Source: Pygmaiobacter massiliensis (lineage in GTDB: Bacteria > Bacillota > Clostridia > Oscillospirales > Ruminococcaceae). Taken from it: a stretch of 64,000 bases of DNA. Under the pieces are notes generated by a model. It was not told the origin of the DNA and made no database searches. It saw nothing but the letters and a program-made list of their open reading frames with translations. Positions 35,912 to 44,818 of the stretch are shown here, one piece after another. Positions within the stretch are counted from its first letter, which is position 1. Each line of letters begins with the position of its first letter. The stretch spans positions 682,001-746,000 of the forward strand of contig NZ_OAML01000002.1 in NCBI RefSeq assembly GCF_900199435.1, given 5' to 3'. The position numbers and the translations under genes were made by a program.

Positions 35912-36391
35912 ATGGGCTTGCTGCTAAAACCTGTTACGCGAGCTAACCGTGCCGCCGTACTTGCTCTGCGGATTCAAAAGTCACAAGAGGGCTTTGTGGA
36001 AACACCCGCTCGCTGCCTCAAAGAAGCTTTTTGGTGCCGTTTGTGGCGCCCGGTAGGCATCTATGATGCAGAAACACTAATTGGATTTGCAATGTATGGG
36101 CGCTTTCCTTGGGAGGGCTCTGGCGGGCGTGTTTGGCTTGACCGTTTTCTCATTGACGAAAAACATCAGGGCTGCGGGTATGGCAAACAGTCCCTACACT
36201 TACTGGTAGCTACGCTTTTCCACACCTACCGCTGCGATGAGATTTTTCTGAGCATCTATGAAACCAACCAACTTGCCGCGCACCTTTATGCCGAATTTGG
36301 TTTTGCCTATAATGGCGAGCTGGATCTGCACAAAGAAAAAATTATGGTGCTGCAAAAAGAAACTTATCTTTCACGTTTTGGCCCGCTGTAA
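35912..36391 (+). CDS. BltD/PaiA-like spermidine/spermine N-acetyltransferase
   Basis: A 159-residue GNAT protein. It matches the B. subtilis BltD pattern closely: KPVTRANRAAVLALRIQKSQ, RPVGIYDAETLIGFAMYGRF, GRVWLDRFLIDEKHQGCGYG (acetyl-CoA loop QGCGYG, 86-91) and YAEFGFAYNGELDLHKEKIM. BltD acetylates spermidine and is co-transcribed with the Blt efflux pump; here the pump is a MATE protein. It lies 15 nt behind the pump gene. The function is inferred from family and context. Confidence 0.85.
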   Translation: MGLLLKPVTRANRAAVLALRIQKSQEGFVETPARCLKEAFWCRLWRPVGIYDAETLIGFAMYGRFPWEGSGGRVWLDRFLIDEKHQGCGYGKQSLHLLVATLFHTYRCDEIFLSIYETNQLAAHLYAEFGFAYNGELDLHKEKIMVLQKETYLSRFGPL

Positions 36392-36438
36392 TCTAAGCGG
36401 CTGATAACCGGCAGCTCTTATAATACAATATATAAACA

Positions 36439-36473
36439 AAAAAAGAGGCATCTGTTTACGATGCCTCTTTTTT
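36439..36473. terminator. Bidirectional terminator between the efflux and polyamine operons
   Basis: A 14-bp perfect stem, AAAAAAGAGGCATC (36439-36452) with GATGCCTCTTTTTT (36460-36473). It ends the bltD transcript rightward and the aspartate kinase transcript leftward. Confidence 0.9.
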
Positions 36474-36512
36474 ATTTTAGCCATACAGCTCTCGCCCATA
36501 GTGCTGATTTAT

Positions 36513-37823
36513 TTACCGCGCAAACTCTGCGTAAATAGCACGAATAGCTTCTTCCATGCGCGTGTCTTCTACCCCCACCCAGGTGCTCAACTCTCCGCTT
36601 CCCTGGTTTAGCATCACAACCGGAATATCCTGCTGGCGCAGTGCGGTGTAGATGCGGGTAAGTGTGGCGCGGTTGTGGATAATACCATAGCCAACCAGCA
36701 CAATGCCTGCAAGCTGGCGCTCAATGGTAAGCGAATGTAAAATACCAAGCTGCTCAATTTCTTTTACCAGTTGGGTGCGCACTGCATCCAGCTGACGCGT
36801 TTCTGCCATTAAGCAGATGTTATTAATGCCGGAGGGCAGATATTGAAAGTTGAGCCCGCAGTTTTTGGCAGCCTGTAATACGCCTTGGGCAAAGGTTTCG
36901 CTACGGTCGGGCAGTTCTTTTTCTGCCACCAGCAAACTAAAGCCTTTTTTGCCTGCAATGCCTGCAAAAATCGCAAAATCTTCGCGTTGCACCGCGGTGC
37001 AGGTAATCATGGTGCCGGGGTGCTCGGGGCAATTGGTGTTGCGGATATTGGTCGGAATGCCTGCCCGGCTCACCGGATGTACGCTGTCTTCATGCAGCAC
37101 CGTAGCGCCTGCACGGCTCAGCTCGTGCATTTCGTGATAAGTGATGTGGCTGATGGGACGCGGATTAGGAACAATGCGCGGGTCAGCCATCAAAAAGCCC
37201 GAAACATCGGTCCAGTTTTCGTACAGCTCTGCATGTGCAGCACGGGCGGCAATTGCGCCGGTAATGTCGCTGCCCCCGCGGGAGAATACGCAGACAGCCC
37301 CTTCCGGTGTGCTGCCGTAAAAGCCGGGCAACACCACATGCTCATGCGCAGCAAACTGTTTTGCCAGCATTGTGTTGGTTTTTTCGGCATCAAGGCTGCC
37401 GTTTGCATCAAAAAAGATAACGTCAGCAGCGTCCAGAAAGTCATAGCCGAGGTAATCGGCCAGCAGCAATCCGTTTAGGTATTCCCCGCGGCTGGCGCAG
37501 TAGTCCGCCGAGGCACCCGCCTTGATGTTGGCTACAATCTCATCTAAATAAGGAACAAGATCAATCGAAAGGCCCAAGGCTTTCGCAATTTCAGTGTACC
37601 GTTTGCCGATACGCGCAAAGGTTGCCTCAAACGATTCCCCTGCCGCCTGCTCGGCGTGGCAGCGATACAAAAGGTCGGTTACTTTATCGTCTTCATCGAA
37701 GCGGCGACCCGGCGCGCTTGGCACGATGACCGTACGGCGGCTATCCAGTCCGATGATATTTCGCACTTTTTCAAACTGTGCTGCGTCTGCCAGCGAGCTG
37801 CCGCCGAATTTTGCTACGATCAT
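36513..37823 (-). CDS. Aspartate kinase
   Basis: A 436-residue enzyme making aspartyl phosphate, the first step to aspartate semialdehyde and on to lysine, methionine and threonine. It has the N-terminal VAKFGGSSLAD, the catalytic FSRGGSDITGA and C-terminal ACT repeats (from about 285, with FAIFAGIAGKKGFSLL), so feedback control is expected. It is 89 nt behind nspC at the end of the polyamine operon. Carboxynorspermidine synthase uses aspartate semialdehyde, so this kinase may be placed here to supply it. Confidence 0.93.
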   Translation of the reverse strand: MIVAKFGGSSLADAAQFEKVRNIIGLDSRRTVIVPSAPGRRFDEDDKVTDLLYRCHAEQAAGESFEATFARIGKRYTEIAKALGLSIDLVPYLDEIVANIKAGASADYCASRGEYLNGLLLADYLGYDFLDAADVIFFDANGSLDAEKTNTMLAKQFAAHEHVVLPGFYGSTPEGAVCVFSRGGSDITGAIAARAAHAELYENWTDVSGFLMADPRIVPNPRPISHITYHEMHELSRAGATVLHEDSVHPVSRAGIPTNIRNTNCPEHPGTMITCTAVQREDFAIFAGIAGKKGFSLLVAEKELPDRSETFAQGVLQAAKNCGLNFQYLPSGINNICLMAETRQLDAVRTQLVKEIEQLGILHSLTIERQLAGIVLVGYGIIHNRATLTRIYTALRQQDIPVVMLNQGSGELSTWVGVEDTRMEEAIRAIYAEFAR

Positions 37824-37845
37824 CTTAAAATCTCCCTTACCAGCA

Positions 37846-37877
37846 GCAGAGCGGCCAGTAACACCTGCCCGCTCTGC
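37846..37877 (-). other. Hairpin between nspC and the aspartate kinase gene
   Basis: A perfect 9-bp stem, GCAGAGCGG (37846-37854) with CCGCTCTGC (37869-37877), and a 14-nt loop. There is no T tract, so it is likelier to be an mRNA processing or stability element than a full terminator. Confidence 0.5.
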
Positions 37878-37912
37878 CCCGTTTTATTCAATCAAAACAC
37901 ACCGCAGCTTTG

Positions 37913-39043
37913 TTAAGAAAGCCGCCCTTTAAAATCCTGATACCCGAAGCGGCGCACAGTTTCGATGCTGCCGTCGCAGTGCCGCAATGCAATGGAGGGC
38001 AAACACATACCGTTAAAGGTATTGTTTTTCACCATCGAATAAATCGCCATGTCTTCGAAAATGAGTTTATCTCCCACCGCAAGCGGCGCATCAAACGAGT
38101 AGTCGCCAATTACGTCGCCCGCAAGGCAGGTAGCCCCCGCCAACCGGTAGGTATAGGCCTTTTCGTCCGGTTTTCCACTGTGATACAGCGGCGGGCGGTA
38201 AGGCATTTCAATTACATCCGGCATGTGGCAGGCCGCCGAAGCGTCCAGCAGCGCAATATCAATGCCATTGTGCACAATGTCCAGTACTGAAGCCACCAGA
38301 TAACCCGCATTCAGCGCCACCGCCTCGCCAGGTTCAAAATAAACTTCTACGCCGTACTTTTCTTTAAAGCGACGCACACAGGCAATCAGCGCTTCACGGT
38401 CGTAATCGGCACGTGTAATGTGGTGTCCGCCGCCGAAATTAACCCACTTCATCTGGGGTAAAAATGCTCCAAACTTCTCTTCCACCGCAGCCAGTGTTTC
38501 AATCAATGCATCACTGTTCTGCTCGCAGAGGGTGTGAAAGTGCAGCCCTTCGATACCGGCTAAAAGTTCGGGACGAAAGTTTTCGCGGGTTACACCGAGC
38601 CGCGAGCCGTCGGCGCAGGGGTCATAGATGCCATGCTCCTGTGTCGAGTGCTGCGGGTTGATACGGATGCCGCAGCTTTTGCCGGCTGCGAGGGCTTTTT
38701 CGCGATATTTCTGCCACTGTGCAAATGAGTTAAAGCTAATATGGTCGCAAAATTGAAGCACTTCGTCAAACTCATGCTCGAGATAAGCAGCAGAGAAGAT
38801 GTGCGTTTCGCCGCCCATCTCTTCAAAACCCAGCTTTGCTTCAAACAAACCGCTGGCGGTGGTACCCGCAAGATACTTGCCGATGAGCGGATAAATCGCA
38901 AACATCGAAAAGGCCTTTTGTGCAAGCAAAATTTTACAGCCTGCTTTTTCTGCTACATCGCGCAGCAGAGTCAGGTTTTCGGTAAGCCGCGCCTCATCCA
39001 CTACATAGCAGGGCGTGGCAACCTCGTATAAGCTTTTTTCCAT
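37913..39043 (-). CDS. nspC: Carboxynorspermidine/carboxyspermidine decarboxylase
   Basis: A 376-residue PLP enzyme of the alanine-racemase-fold decarboxylases. It removes the carboxyl group from carboxy(nor)spermidine, giving (nor)spermidine. Features are TPCYVVDEARLTENL at the start, the cofactor lysine in KILLAQKAFSMF, GGGHHITRADYD and a C-terminal CLAGDVIGDY segment. It overlaps the end of the upstream synthase gene by one base, so the two steps are coupled. Confidence 0.93.
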   Translation of the reverse strand: MEKSLYEVATPCYVVDEARLTENLTLLRDVAEKAGCKILLAQKAFSMFAIYPLIGKYLAGTTASGLFEAKLGFEEMGGETHIFSAAYLEHEFDEVLQFCDHISFNSFAQWQKYREKALAAGKSCGIRINPQHSTQEHGIYDPCADGSRLGVTRENFRPELLAGIEGLHFHTLCEQNSDALIETLAAVEEKFGAFLPQMKWVNFGGGHHITRADYDREALIACVRRFKEKYGVEVYFEPGEAVALNAGYLVASVLDIVHNGIDIALLDASAACHMPDVIEMPYRPPLYHSGKPDEKAYTYRLAGATCLAGDVIGDYSFDAPLAVGDKLIFEDMAIYSMVKNNTFNGMCLPSIALRHCDGSIETVRRFGYQDFKGRLS

Positions 39044-40245
39044 TAGTCCACCAGTGTCGGGTTAAAATCCTCTTCCCAAGGCAGGCCCCACTTGTTGAGT
39101 GCTGCCATAAACGGATCCGGATCGAACTCTTCGATGTTCCATACACCGGGTTTATTCCAGGTGCCGTTCATTACCAGCATTGCGCCAATCATAGCCGGCA
39201 CACCTGTGGTGTAAGAAATTGCCTGGCTGCCCACTTCTTTATAGCATTCCTGATGGTCGCAGACGTTGTAGAGGTAATAGGTTTTCTCTTTGCCGTCCTT
39301 CACTCCCTGAAAGATGCAGCCAATGTTGGTTTTGCCCACAGTGCGGGGGCCAAGGCTTGCGGGGTCCGGCAGTACTGCTTTGAGGAATTGCAGCGGAACA
39401 ATCTGTTTGCCTTCGTACTCAATCGGCTCAATCGAAGTCATGCCGACATTTTCGAGGCATTTGAGGTGGGTCAGGTAGCTCTGCCCGAAGGTCATGAAAA
39501 AGCGGATACGCTTGATGCCTTTGAGGTTTTGGCCAAGGCTTTCCAGCTCTTCGTGGTGCAGCAGGTACATATCTTTTTTGCCGACCTCTGCAAAGTCGTA
39601 CTCGCGCTTAATCTCCATGGGTTTGGTTTCTACCCACTCGCCGTTCTCCCAATAGCTGCCGTTTGCAGAAACTTCGCGAATGTTAATCTCCGGGTTAAAG
39701 TTGGTCGCAAACGGGTAGCCGTGGTCGCCGCCATTGCAATCGAGGATATCAAGGTAGTGAATCTCATCGAACTGGTGCTTTTGTGCATACGCCGCAAAAA
39801 CGCCGGTCACGCCCGGGTCAAAGCCGCTGCCAAGCAGTGCGCAGATGCCAGCTTCTTTAAATTTCTCGCGGTATGCCCACTGCCATTTGTACTCAAACTT
39901 AGCAGTGTCCAGCGGCTCGTAGTTGGCGGTATCGATATAGTGGGTTTTGGTAGCAAGGCAGGCGTCCATAATGGTGAGGTCCTGATACGGCAGCGCAAGA
40001 TTCAGCACTACATCGGGATTGAATTCGTTGATCAGCGCAATCAGCTCTTCCACATTATCCGCATCCACTTTTGCTGTGTGGATTTTTGTTTTGGTGGTGC
40101 CCTGCAGCTTTTCTTTCAGCGCGTCGCATTTGGATTTGGTGCGGCTCGCAATCATAATCTCTTCAAATACGCTGCTGTTCTGGCAGCATTTGTGGATGGC
40201 AACACTGGCGACACCGCCGCAGCCGATAATCATACATTTTCCCAT
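39043..40245 (-). CDS. Carboxynorspermidine/carboxyspermidine synthase (saccharopine dehydrogenase fold)
   Basis: A 400-residue enzyme with the nucleotide-binding start MIIGCGGVASVAIHKCC and a saccharopine-dehydrogenase-like layout. It condenses putrescine or diaminopropane with aspartate semialdehyde, using NADPH, to carboxyspermidine or carboxynorspermidine. Assignment to the polyamine branch rests on its direct overlap with nspC and its place in the spe operon. It starts 3 nt after the agmatinase stop. Confidence 0.9.
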   Translation of the reverse strand: MGKCMIIGCGGVASVAIHKCCQNSSVFEEIMIASRTKSKCDALKEKLQGTTKTKIHTAKVDADNVEELIALINEFNPDVVLNLALPYQDLTIMDACLATKTHYIDTANYEPLDTAKFEYKWQWAYREKFKEAGICALLGSGFDPGVTGVFAAYAQKHQFDEIHYLDILDCNGGDHGYPFATNFNPEINIREVSANGSYWENGEWVETKPMEIKREYDFAEVGKKDMYLLHHEELESLGQNLKGIKRIRFFMTFGQSYLTHLKCLENVGMTSIEPIEYEGKQIVPLQFLKAVLPDPASLGPRTVGKTNIGCIFQGVKDGKEKTYYLYNVCDHQECYKEVGSQAISYTTGVPAMIGAMLVMNGTWNKPGVWNIEEFDPDPFMAALNKWGLPWEEDFNPTLVD

Positions 40246-40248
40246 GGT

Positions 40249-41106
40249 TTATGCTCCTTTATTTGCAATTTGCAGTAAAATCTCTCGGGTGATTTTGCAA
40301 GCGACTGCCGTAGAGGCACCGCTTTGGTCATAATGGGGAGAAAGCTCGTTGATGTCGCAGCCGACAATGTTCAACCGGTGCAGCTGCAGCACAGCGTCGA
40401 GCAGTTCTTTAAAAGTGATGCCGCCAGCTTCCGGCGTGCCGGTACCGCAGAAAATCGAGGGGTCCAGCACATCAAGGTCCAGCGAAAAATAAACCGGTTT
40501 GCCCTTCAGCGCGGCTACCGTCTGCTCAAAACCGTTCAGGTCAAATTTGTGCAGGTCGGTATGCTGTTTTGCAAACTCAAACTCGTATTTTTCTCCGCTG
40601 CGAATACCAAACTGGTGCAGCCTGCCATCGCCTATCAGATTCCACACCTGTTTCATCACAGTGGAATGGGACAACTGCTCGCCGAGGTAATCTGTGCGCA
40701 GGTCGGTGTGTGCATCAAAGTGGATGACATGCAAATCCGGGTATTGCTCTGCCACTGCGCGCACCGTGCCGAGGGTGACCAGATGCTCACCGCCCAGCAT
40801 CACCGGGCATTTGCCGTCACGCAAAAGCTGTGCTGTGTAATCCCGGGTAAGTTCCAGCACCTTTTCGGCATTGCCAAACGGCAGCTCTAAATCACCGCCG
40901 TCAAAAATGCTGCAATCCACAAGGTCGCGGTCGCTATACGGCGAATAGGTTTCGATGCCGAAGGATTCGCCGCGCATGGCTGCCGGGCCAAAGCGTGTGC
41001 CGGGCCGAAAAGAGGTTGTGCCATCAAACGGTACGCCAAACAGTACGGTATCCGCTTCGCTGTAATCTGCCTCGCAGGCAAGGAAGGTGTGGACATTCTT
41101 ATTCAT
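40249..41106 (-). CDS. speB: Agmatinase
   Basis: A 285-residue ureohydrolase that splits agmatine into putrescine and urea. The binuclear manganese motifs are all visible: GGEHLVTLG, HFDAHTDLRTD and SLDLDVLDPS. Context with arginine decarboxylase favours agmatinase over arginase. It overlaps the spermidine synthase gene by 8 nt. Confidence 0.93.
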   Translation of the reverse strand: MNKNVHTFLACEADYSEADTVLFGVPFDGTTSFRPGTRFGPAAMRGESFGIETYSPYSDRDLVDCSIFDGGDLELPFGNAEKVLELTRDYTAQLLRDGKCPVMLGGEHLVTLGTVRAVAEQYPDLHVIHFDAHTDLRTDYLGEQLSHSTVMKQVWNLIGDGRLHQFGIRSGEKYEFEFAKQHTDLHKFDLNGFEQTVAALKGKPVYFSLDLDVLDPSIFCGTGTPEAGGITFKELLDAVLQLHRLNIVGCDINELSPHYDQSGASTAVACKITREILLQIANKGA

Positions 41107-41950
41107 CTTGCAGCATCTCCTTTACATAGGTTGGCAGACAAAAAGCGCCGGAGTGTAAATCGGTATTATAATAACGGGTACGAATTTTTGCCTCGTTCCA
41201 GTGCTGTGCCTGCAAGTCGCGCATCGGGTGCAGCGTTTTGGTGGCAAAGCCAAACAACCAGTGCCCCGAAGGATAGGTCGGAATATGTGCCTGGTAAACA
41301 AAGCTGCCCGGGAACACCTGTGAAATGCGCCTGTGTGCGGCTTTCATCGCCTTCGCATCGTCCTCGTAAAAGGGACTCTCATGCTGGTTGATTAAAATGC
41401 CCTGCTCAGTAAGCGCAGAAAAGCAGCTGCCGTAAAATTCTTTTGTAAAAAGCACCTCTCCGGGGCCAAACGGATCGGTAGAATCGACAATGATAAGGTC
41501 ATAGGCCGCATCGGTATGGCGGACAAATTTCAGCCCGTCCTGAAAATGTAGATGCACACGCGGGTCATCAAAGCCACAGGCGGTTTGCGGCAGGTACTGC
41601 TGGCAAACCCGTACCACACGCTCATCAATCTCTACAATATCGATGCACTCAATGCCGGGATATTTCGTCAGCTCGCGGGCAACGCCGCCGTCGCCTGCGC
41701 CAATCACCAGTACCCGTTTCATGTCGGGATTCACCGCCATAGCAGGGTGAGTAATCATCTCGTGGTAGATAAATTCGTCCCGCTCGGTCATCATCATAAT
41801 GCCATCCAGTGTTAAAAAGCGGCCAAACTCCGGCGATTCAAAAATGGATATCTCCTGGTAATTGCTTTTCTCATTATGCAGCTGACGCGCTACCTTAATC
41901 GAAAACCGTACGTTGGGGGTATGGTATTCACTGTACCACAAATCGTCCAT
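41099..41950 (-). CDS. speE: Spermidine synthase (aminopropyltransferase)
   Basis: A 283-residue enzyme moving an aminopropyl group from decarboxylated AdoMet to putrescine. Landmarks are LWYSEYHTPNVRFSIKV, the GDGGVARELTKYPGIE AdoMet loop, the VEIDERV acidic motif and the active-site stretch DLIIVDSTDPFGPGEVLF. It is coupled to speB downstream by overlap and lies 1 nt after speA. Confidence 0.94.
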   Translation of the reverse strand: MDDLWYSEYHTPNVRFSIKVARQLHNEKSNYQEISIFESPEFGRFLTLDGIMMMTERDEFIYHEMITHPAMAVNPDMKRVLVIGAGDGGVARELTKYPGIECIDIVEIDERVVRVCQQYLPQTACGFDDPRVHLHFQDGLKFVRHTDAAYDLIIVDSTDPFGPGEVLFTKEFYGSCFSALTEQGILINQHESPFYEDDAKAMKAAHRRISQVFPGSFVYQAHIPTYPSGHWLFGFATKTLHPMRDLQAQHWNEAKIRTRYYNTDLHSGAFCLPTYVKEMLQDE

Positions 41951-41951
41951 T

Positions 41952-43400
41952 TCATTCTCCTTTCAATACATTCAGCCGGCTTACGTCCATACTTTCCGGC
42001 CCGGTAATCACGCAGCCTTTTTCTTTGGCATAGCGGATATAGGCAATCACTTCAGGGGTGATACGCTCACCCGGGGCAAGGATGGGAATGCCCGGTGGAT
42101 AGCACATGACGAACTCGGTGCAAACCTCGCCAGCACATTCGTTAAGTGGCAGGCTGCGCTTTTCTGCGTAAAATGCAGTTTGCGGAGACATCACGACCAC
42201 TGGGCTGATATATTCGCTTTCGAGCATGTCCTTGTTGTCTTTTTTATAAATGCGGCGAATCTCTGCAAGTGCACTGATGAGCCGCTCGATATTTTTGTTT
42301 TTATCGCCAACCGAAATATAGGCAAGAATATTGCCCAGATCACCAAACTCGATTTGAATGCCATACTCGTCGCGCAGCAGGTCATATACTTCGATGCCTG
42401 CAAGACCAAGCGGCAAGGTATTGACCGAAAGCTTGGTGGTATCAAAATCGTACACGCTGTCGCCGTTGACCAGCTCTTTCGAATAAGCGTAGTAATCGCC
42501 TATATCGTTGATTTCTGCACGTGCGTATTCCGCAAAATTTTTCACCTTTTCAAAAATCTCTTCGCCCCGCAGTGCAAGGTTACGGCGAGAAATATCAAGG
42601 CTTGAAAGCAACAGATAGGAGCCGCTGGTAGTCTGCGTGAGATTGATGATTTTGCGCACATAGTCCGCATTCACCTGCGGCCCGCACAGCAACAATGAGC
42701 TTTGGGTCAACGACCCGCCGGATTTGTGCATGCTGACTGCTGCAAGGTCTGCCCCAGCTGCCATGGCAGAGATAGGCATCCCCTTGCCAAAATAAAAATG
42801 GGTGCCATGGGCCTCGTCCGCAAGTACCCGCAAGCCATTTTGGTGCGCAATTGTGGTAATCGTCGCAAGGTCTGAGCAGATGCCGTAATAGGTGGGGTTA
42901 TTGACGAGGATTGCTTTCGCTGCTGGATGCGCAGCAATGGTGCGCTGCACGTCAGCAACCGACATGCCAAGCGAGATGCCAAGCTTTTTATCGGTTTGGG
43001 GATTGATATAAACCGGCACCGCACCGCAGAGCACCAGCGCATTAATCACGCTTTGGTGTACGTTGCGGGGCAGAATAATCTCCTCGCCGCTTTTAACGCT
43101 GGCCAGAATCATTGCCTGCACAGCAGAAGTGGTACCGCCTACCATAAAAAAAGCGTGTGCGGCACCAAATGCCTCAGCTGCAAGCTCTTCTGCTTCTTTA
43201 ATTACGCTGACCGGGTGGCAGAGATTGTCCAGCGGCTTCATCGAGTTAACGTCTACCGAAAGGCACTGCTCGCCCAAAAATGCAGTCAGCTCCGGGTTTC
43301 CTTTGCCGTGTTTATGGCCCGGCACATCAAACGGAACTAGCCGGTCGTGCCGCATGCGCTCCAGCGCTTCCAACAGCGGCGCTCTGGTCTGGTCTTTCAA
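41952..43400 (-). CDS. speA: Arginine decarboxylase (Orn/Lys/Arg family, biosynthetic)
   Basis: A 482-residue PLP enzyme similar in length and pattern to B. subtilis SpeA. It carries [16 protein letters not shown] at the N-terminus, [25 protein letters not shown] and the cofactor lysine in [13 protein letters not shown]. Arginine is chosen as the substrate because agmatinase, which needs agmatine, lies in the same operon. Its start overlaps the speD stop by 4 nt. Confidence 0.9.
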   Translation of the reverse strand: MKDQTRAPLLEALERMRHDRLVPFDVPGHKHGKGNPELTAFLGEQCLSVDVNSMKPLDNLCHPVSVIKEAEELAAEAFGAAHAFFMVGGTTSAVQAMILASVKSGEEIILPRNVHQSVINALVLCGAVPVYINPQTDKKLGISLGMSVADVQRTIAAHPAAKAILVNNPTYYGICSDLATITTIAHQNGLRVLADEAHGTHFYFGKGMPISAMAAGADLAAVSMHKSGGSLTQSSLLLCGPQVNADYVRKIINLTQTTSGSYLLLSSLDISRRNLALRGEEIFEKVKNFAEYARAEINDIGDYYAYSKELVNGDSVYDFDTTKLSVNTLPLGLAGIEVYDLLRDEYGIQIEFGDLGNILAYISVGDKNKNIERLISALAEIRRIYKKDNKDMLESEYISPVVVMSPQTAFYAEKRSLPLNECAGEVCTEFVMCYPPGIPILAPGERITPEVIAYIRYAKEKGCVITGPESMDVSRLNVLKGE

Positions 43401-44176
43401 CGCGCTACCTCCCCATAAATATTAGAACCGCTGAAAATCTCAATCATTTCGCGGCGCAAAGAGTTGGTAATATCCAGCCGGGTTTTGGGCGGAATTTCAT
43501 AGACATCCGAGTTGAACAGGTAATTTTGCAGTACGATGTCTTTAATGAGCATTTTGGTGTGAAAAATATTCGACTGGTAAACGTTGACGTCGATGGCGTC
43601 GTACTTTTGCAAGGTGGTGTTGTCGATATAATCCTGAATGGAAGTGATGTTATGGTCGATGAACAGCTTTTGACCTTGCATATCCCGCGTAAAGCCGCGC
43701 ACCCGGTAATCCATCGTGATAATATCAGAATCAAAACTGCCGATGAGGAAATCCAGCGTAGAAAGCGGGGTAATCTCACCGCAGGTGGCAACGTCGATAT
43801 CAACGCGGAAGGTTGCAATAGAGGTTTCCGGATGATACTCCGGATAGGTATGCACGGTAACATGGCTCTTGTCCAGGTGCGCAACAACAGTTTCGCCACT
43901 GCGGGTTTTCACCATGCTTTCTTCGGCAATCAAAAAAGTGACGCTCGCGCCCTGCGGCTCATAGTCCTGTTTTGAAATATTCAGCACCGTTGCGCCAATC
44001 ATTTCGGTAAGGCGGGTCAAAATTGCAGTTAAACGCTCAGAGTTGTACTGCTCGTTGATATATTTAATATAATCCTGCTGTTCGCGCGCTGTTTTGGCAT
44101 AACAGATATCGTAGATGTTAAAACTCAACGATTTTGTGAGGTTATTAAAGCCATACAGTTTCATTTTTTCTACCAA
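43397..44176 (-). CDS. speD: S-adenosylmethionine decarboxylase proenzyme (E. coli-type)
   Basis: A 259-residue pyruvoyl enzyme that supplies decarboxylated AdoMet for aminopropyl transfer. The self-cleavage site is [13 protein letters not shown], where Ser104 becomes the pyruvoyl group. Length and the start [20 protein letters not shown] match E. coli SpeD, not the short Bacillus/archaeal form. I start at TTG 44176, because GGAGG lies 8 nt upstream and the ATG at 44164 lies too far from it. It is the first gene of the polyamine operon, directly behind a leader terminator. Confidence 0.92.
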   Translation of the reverse strand: MVEKMKLYGFNNLTKSLSFNIYDICYAKTAREQQDYIKYINEQYNSERLTAILTRLTEMIGATVLNISKQDYEPQGASVTFLIAEESMVKTRSGETVVAHLDKSHVTVHTYPEYHPETSIATFRVDIDVATCGEITPLSTLDFLIGSFDSDIITMDYRVRGFTRDMQGQKLFIDHNITSIQDYIDNTTLQKYDAIDVNVYQSNIFHTKMLIKDIVLQNYLFNSDVYEIPPKTRLDITNSLRREMIEIFSGSNIYGEVAR

Positions 44177-44576
44177 TTTCAAAACCTCCAAACAAAAAAA
44201 AGATGTGTCACAGCGTACTGTGGCACATCTTATAAAATCGTTCAATGATTGTATTCTGGTTTGGGTAAGCGCGCAAAGCCCCTGTGAAATAATATCACGT
44301 AAGACGATGCAGAATTCCAGAAATTTTCAGAGTCTATATAGCAAGAACTACTTTTACTACTCTTATTGACCGTTTCACAAGTGTGTACCCGAAGTACACT
44401 TGGTTATGAAGTAACCAACTGGCAATTTAGTTGCCAACTTATAAAAGTTGCGCTTTTAACGCAATCAATAATGCGGAGCAAGCTCCACGATCGGCAGTTG
44501 ACCCGGCTGTCCGTATGGCCTCGAGCTTCTAAAAAAGAAACTGGTCAAAATGTCCTCGCTATATGCGATTGAAAAC
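44177..44576 (-). promoter_or_regulatory. Long structured leader of the polyamine operon
   Basis: About 400 nt lie between the promoter and speD. Reading leftward, the first 120 nt can close with CAATC/GATTG and contain TTGACC/GGTCAA and GGAGC/GCTCC helices. Three small hairpins follow in a row: TTGCCA/TGGCAA (44420-44436), TTGGTTA/TAACCAA (44400-44418) and GTGTAC/GTACAC (44383-44399). A GTG-initiated frame of 14 codons, MKRSIRVVKVVLAI (44334-44378), has no clear ribosome site. The leader ends in an intrinsic terminator. I match it to no known riboswitch class. Confidence 0.6.
44191..44231 (-). terminator. Attenuator-type terminator directly upstream of speD
   Basis: A 14-bp stem with one G-T mispair, AAGATGTGCCACAG (44231-44218) with CTGTGACACATCTT (44213-44200), is followed leftward by seven more T. 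It stops 2 nt before the GGAGG of speD. Upstream, TCACAG in the leader could pair with CTGTGA of the 3' arm as part of an alternative fold. Confidence 0.85.
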
Positions 44577-44582
44577 AAGCTA

Positions 44583-44611
44583 ATTCTACGGGATACTAAA
44601 TGCTTTGTCAA
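44583..44611 (-). promoter_or_regulatory. Promoter of the polyamine operon
   Basis: Reading leftward, TTGACA (44611-44606), a 17-nt spacer and TAGAAT (44588-44583). The start site would be near 44576, leaving the 400-nt leader. Confidence 0.75.
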
Positions 44612-44818
44612 GTGTTTTTTTGTGATTTAAATGTTATCTTTACACCCAAACAGCTATGCGGCACCGGGGCAAACATATAATGTGTACCGATGCAATAAAG
44701 GGATTAAAAACTATTGACCGCAGTGAATTTACAGGGCTACTTTTAATATGGATTTTTATTTCTTCCCGCATTGATGGGTTGGTCATATTCCGGCTGTTTC
44801 ACCTGCGCCGCCAGAAAA
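44612..44818. other. Intergenic stretch behind the HTH regulator gene
   Basis: AT-rich sequence between the end of the regulator gene and the polyamine promoter. Neither a clear gene nor a strong terminator is visible. Confidence 0.4.

Noticed and set aside
44334-44378. Basic 14-codon frame MKRSIRVVKVVLAI as a proven polyamine leader peptide
   Set aside because: It begins with GTG and has no visible ribosome site, so I mention it only as a possibility within the leader.
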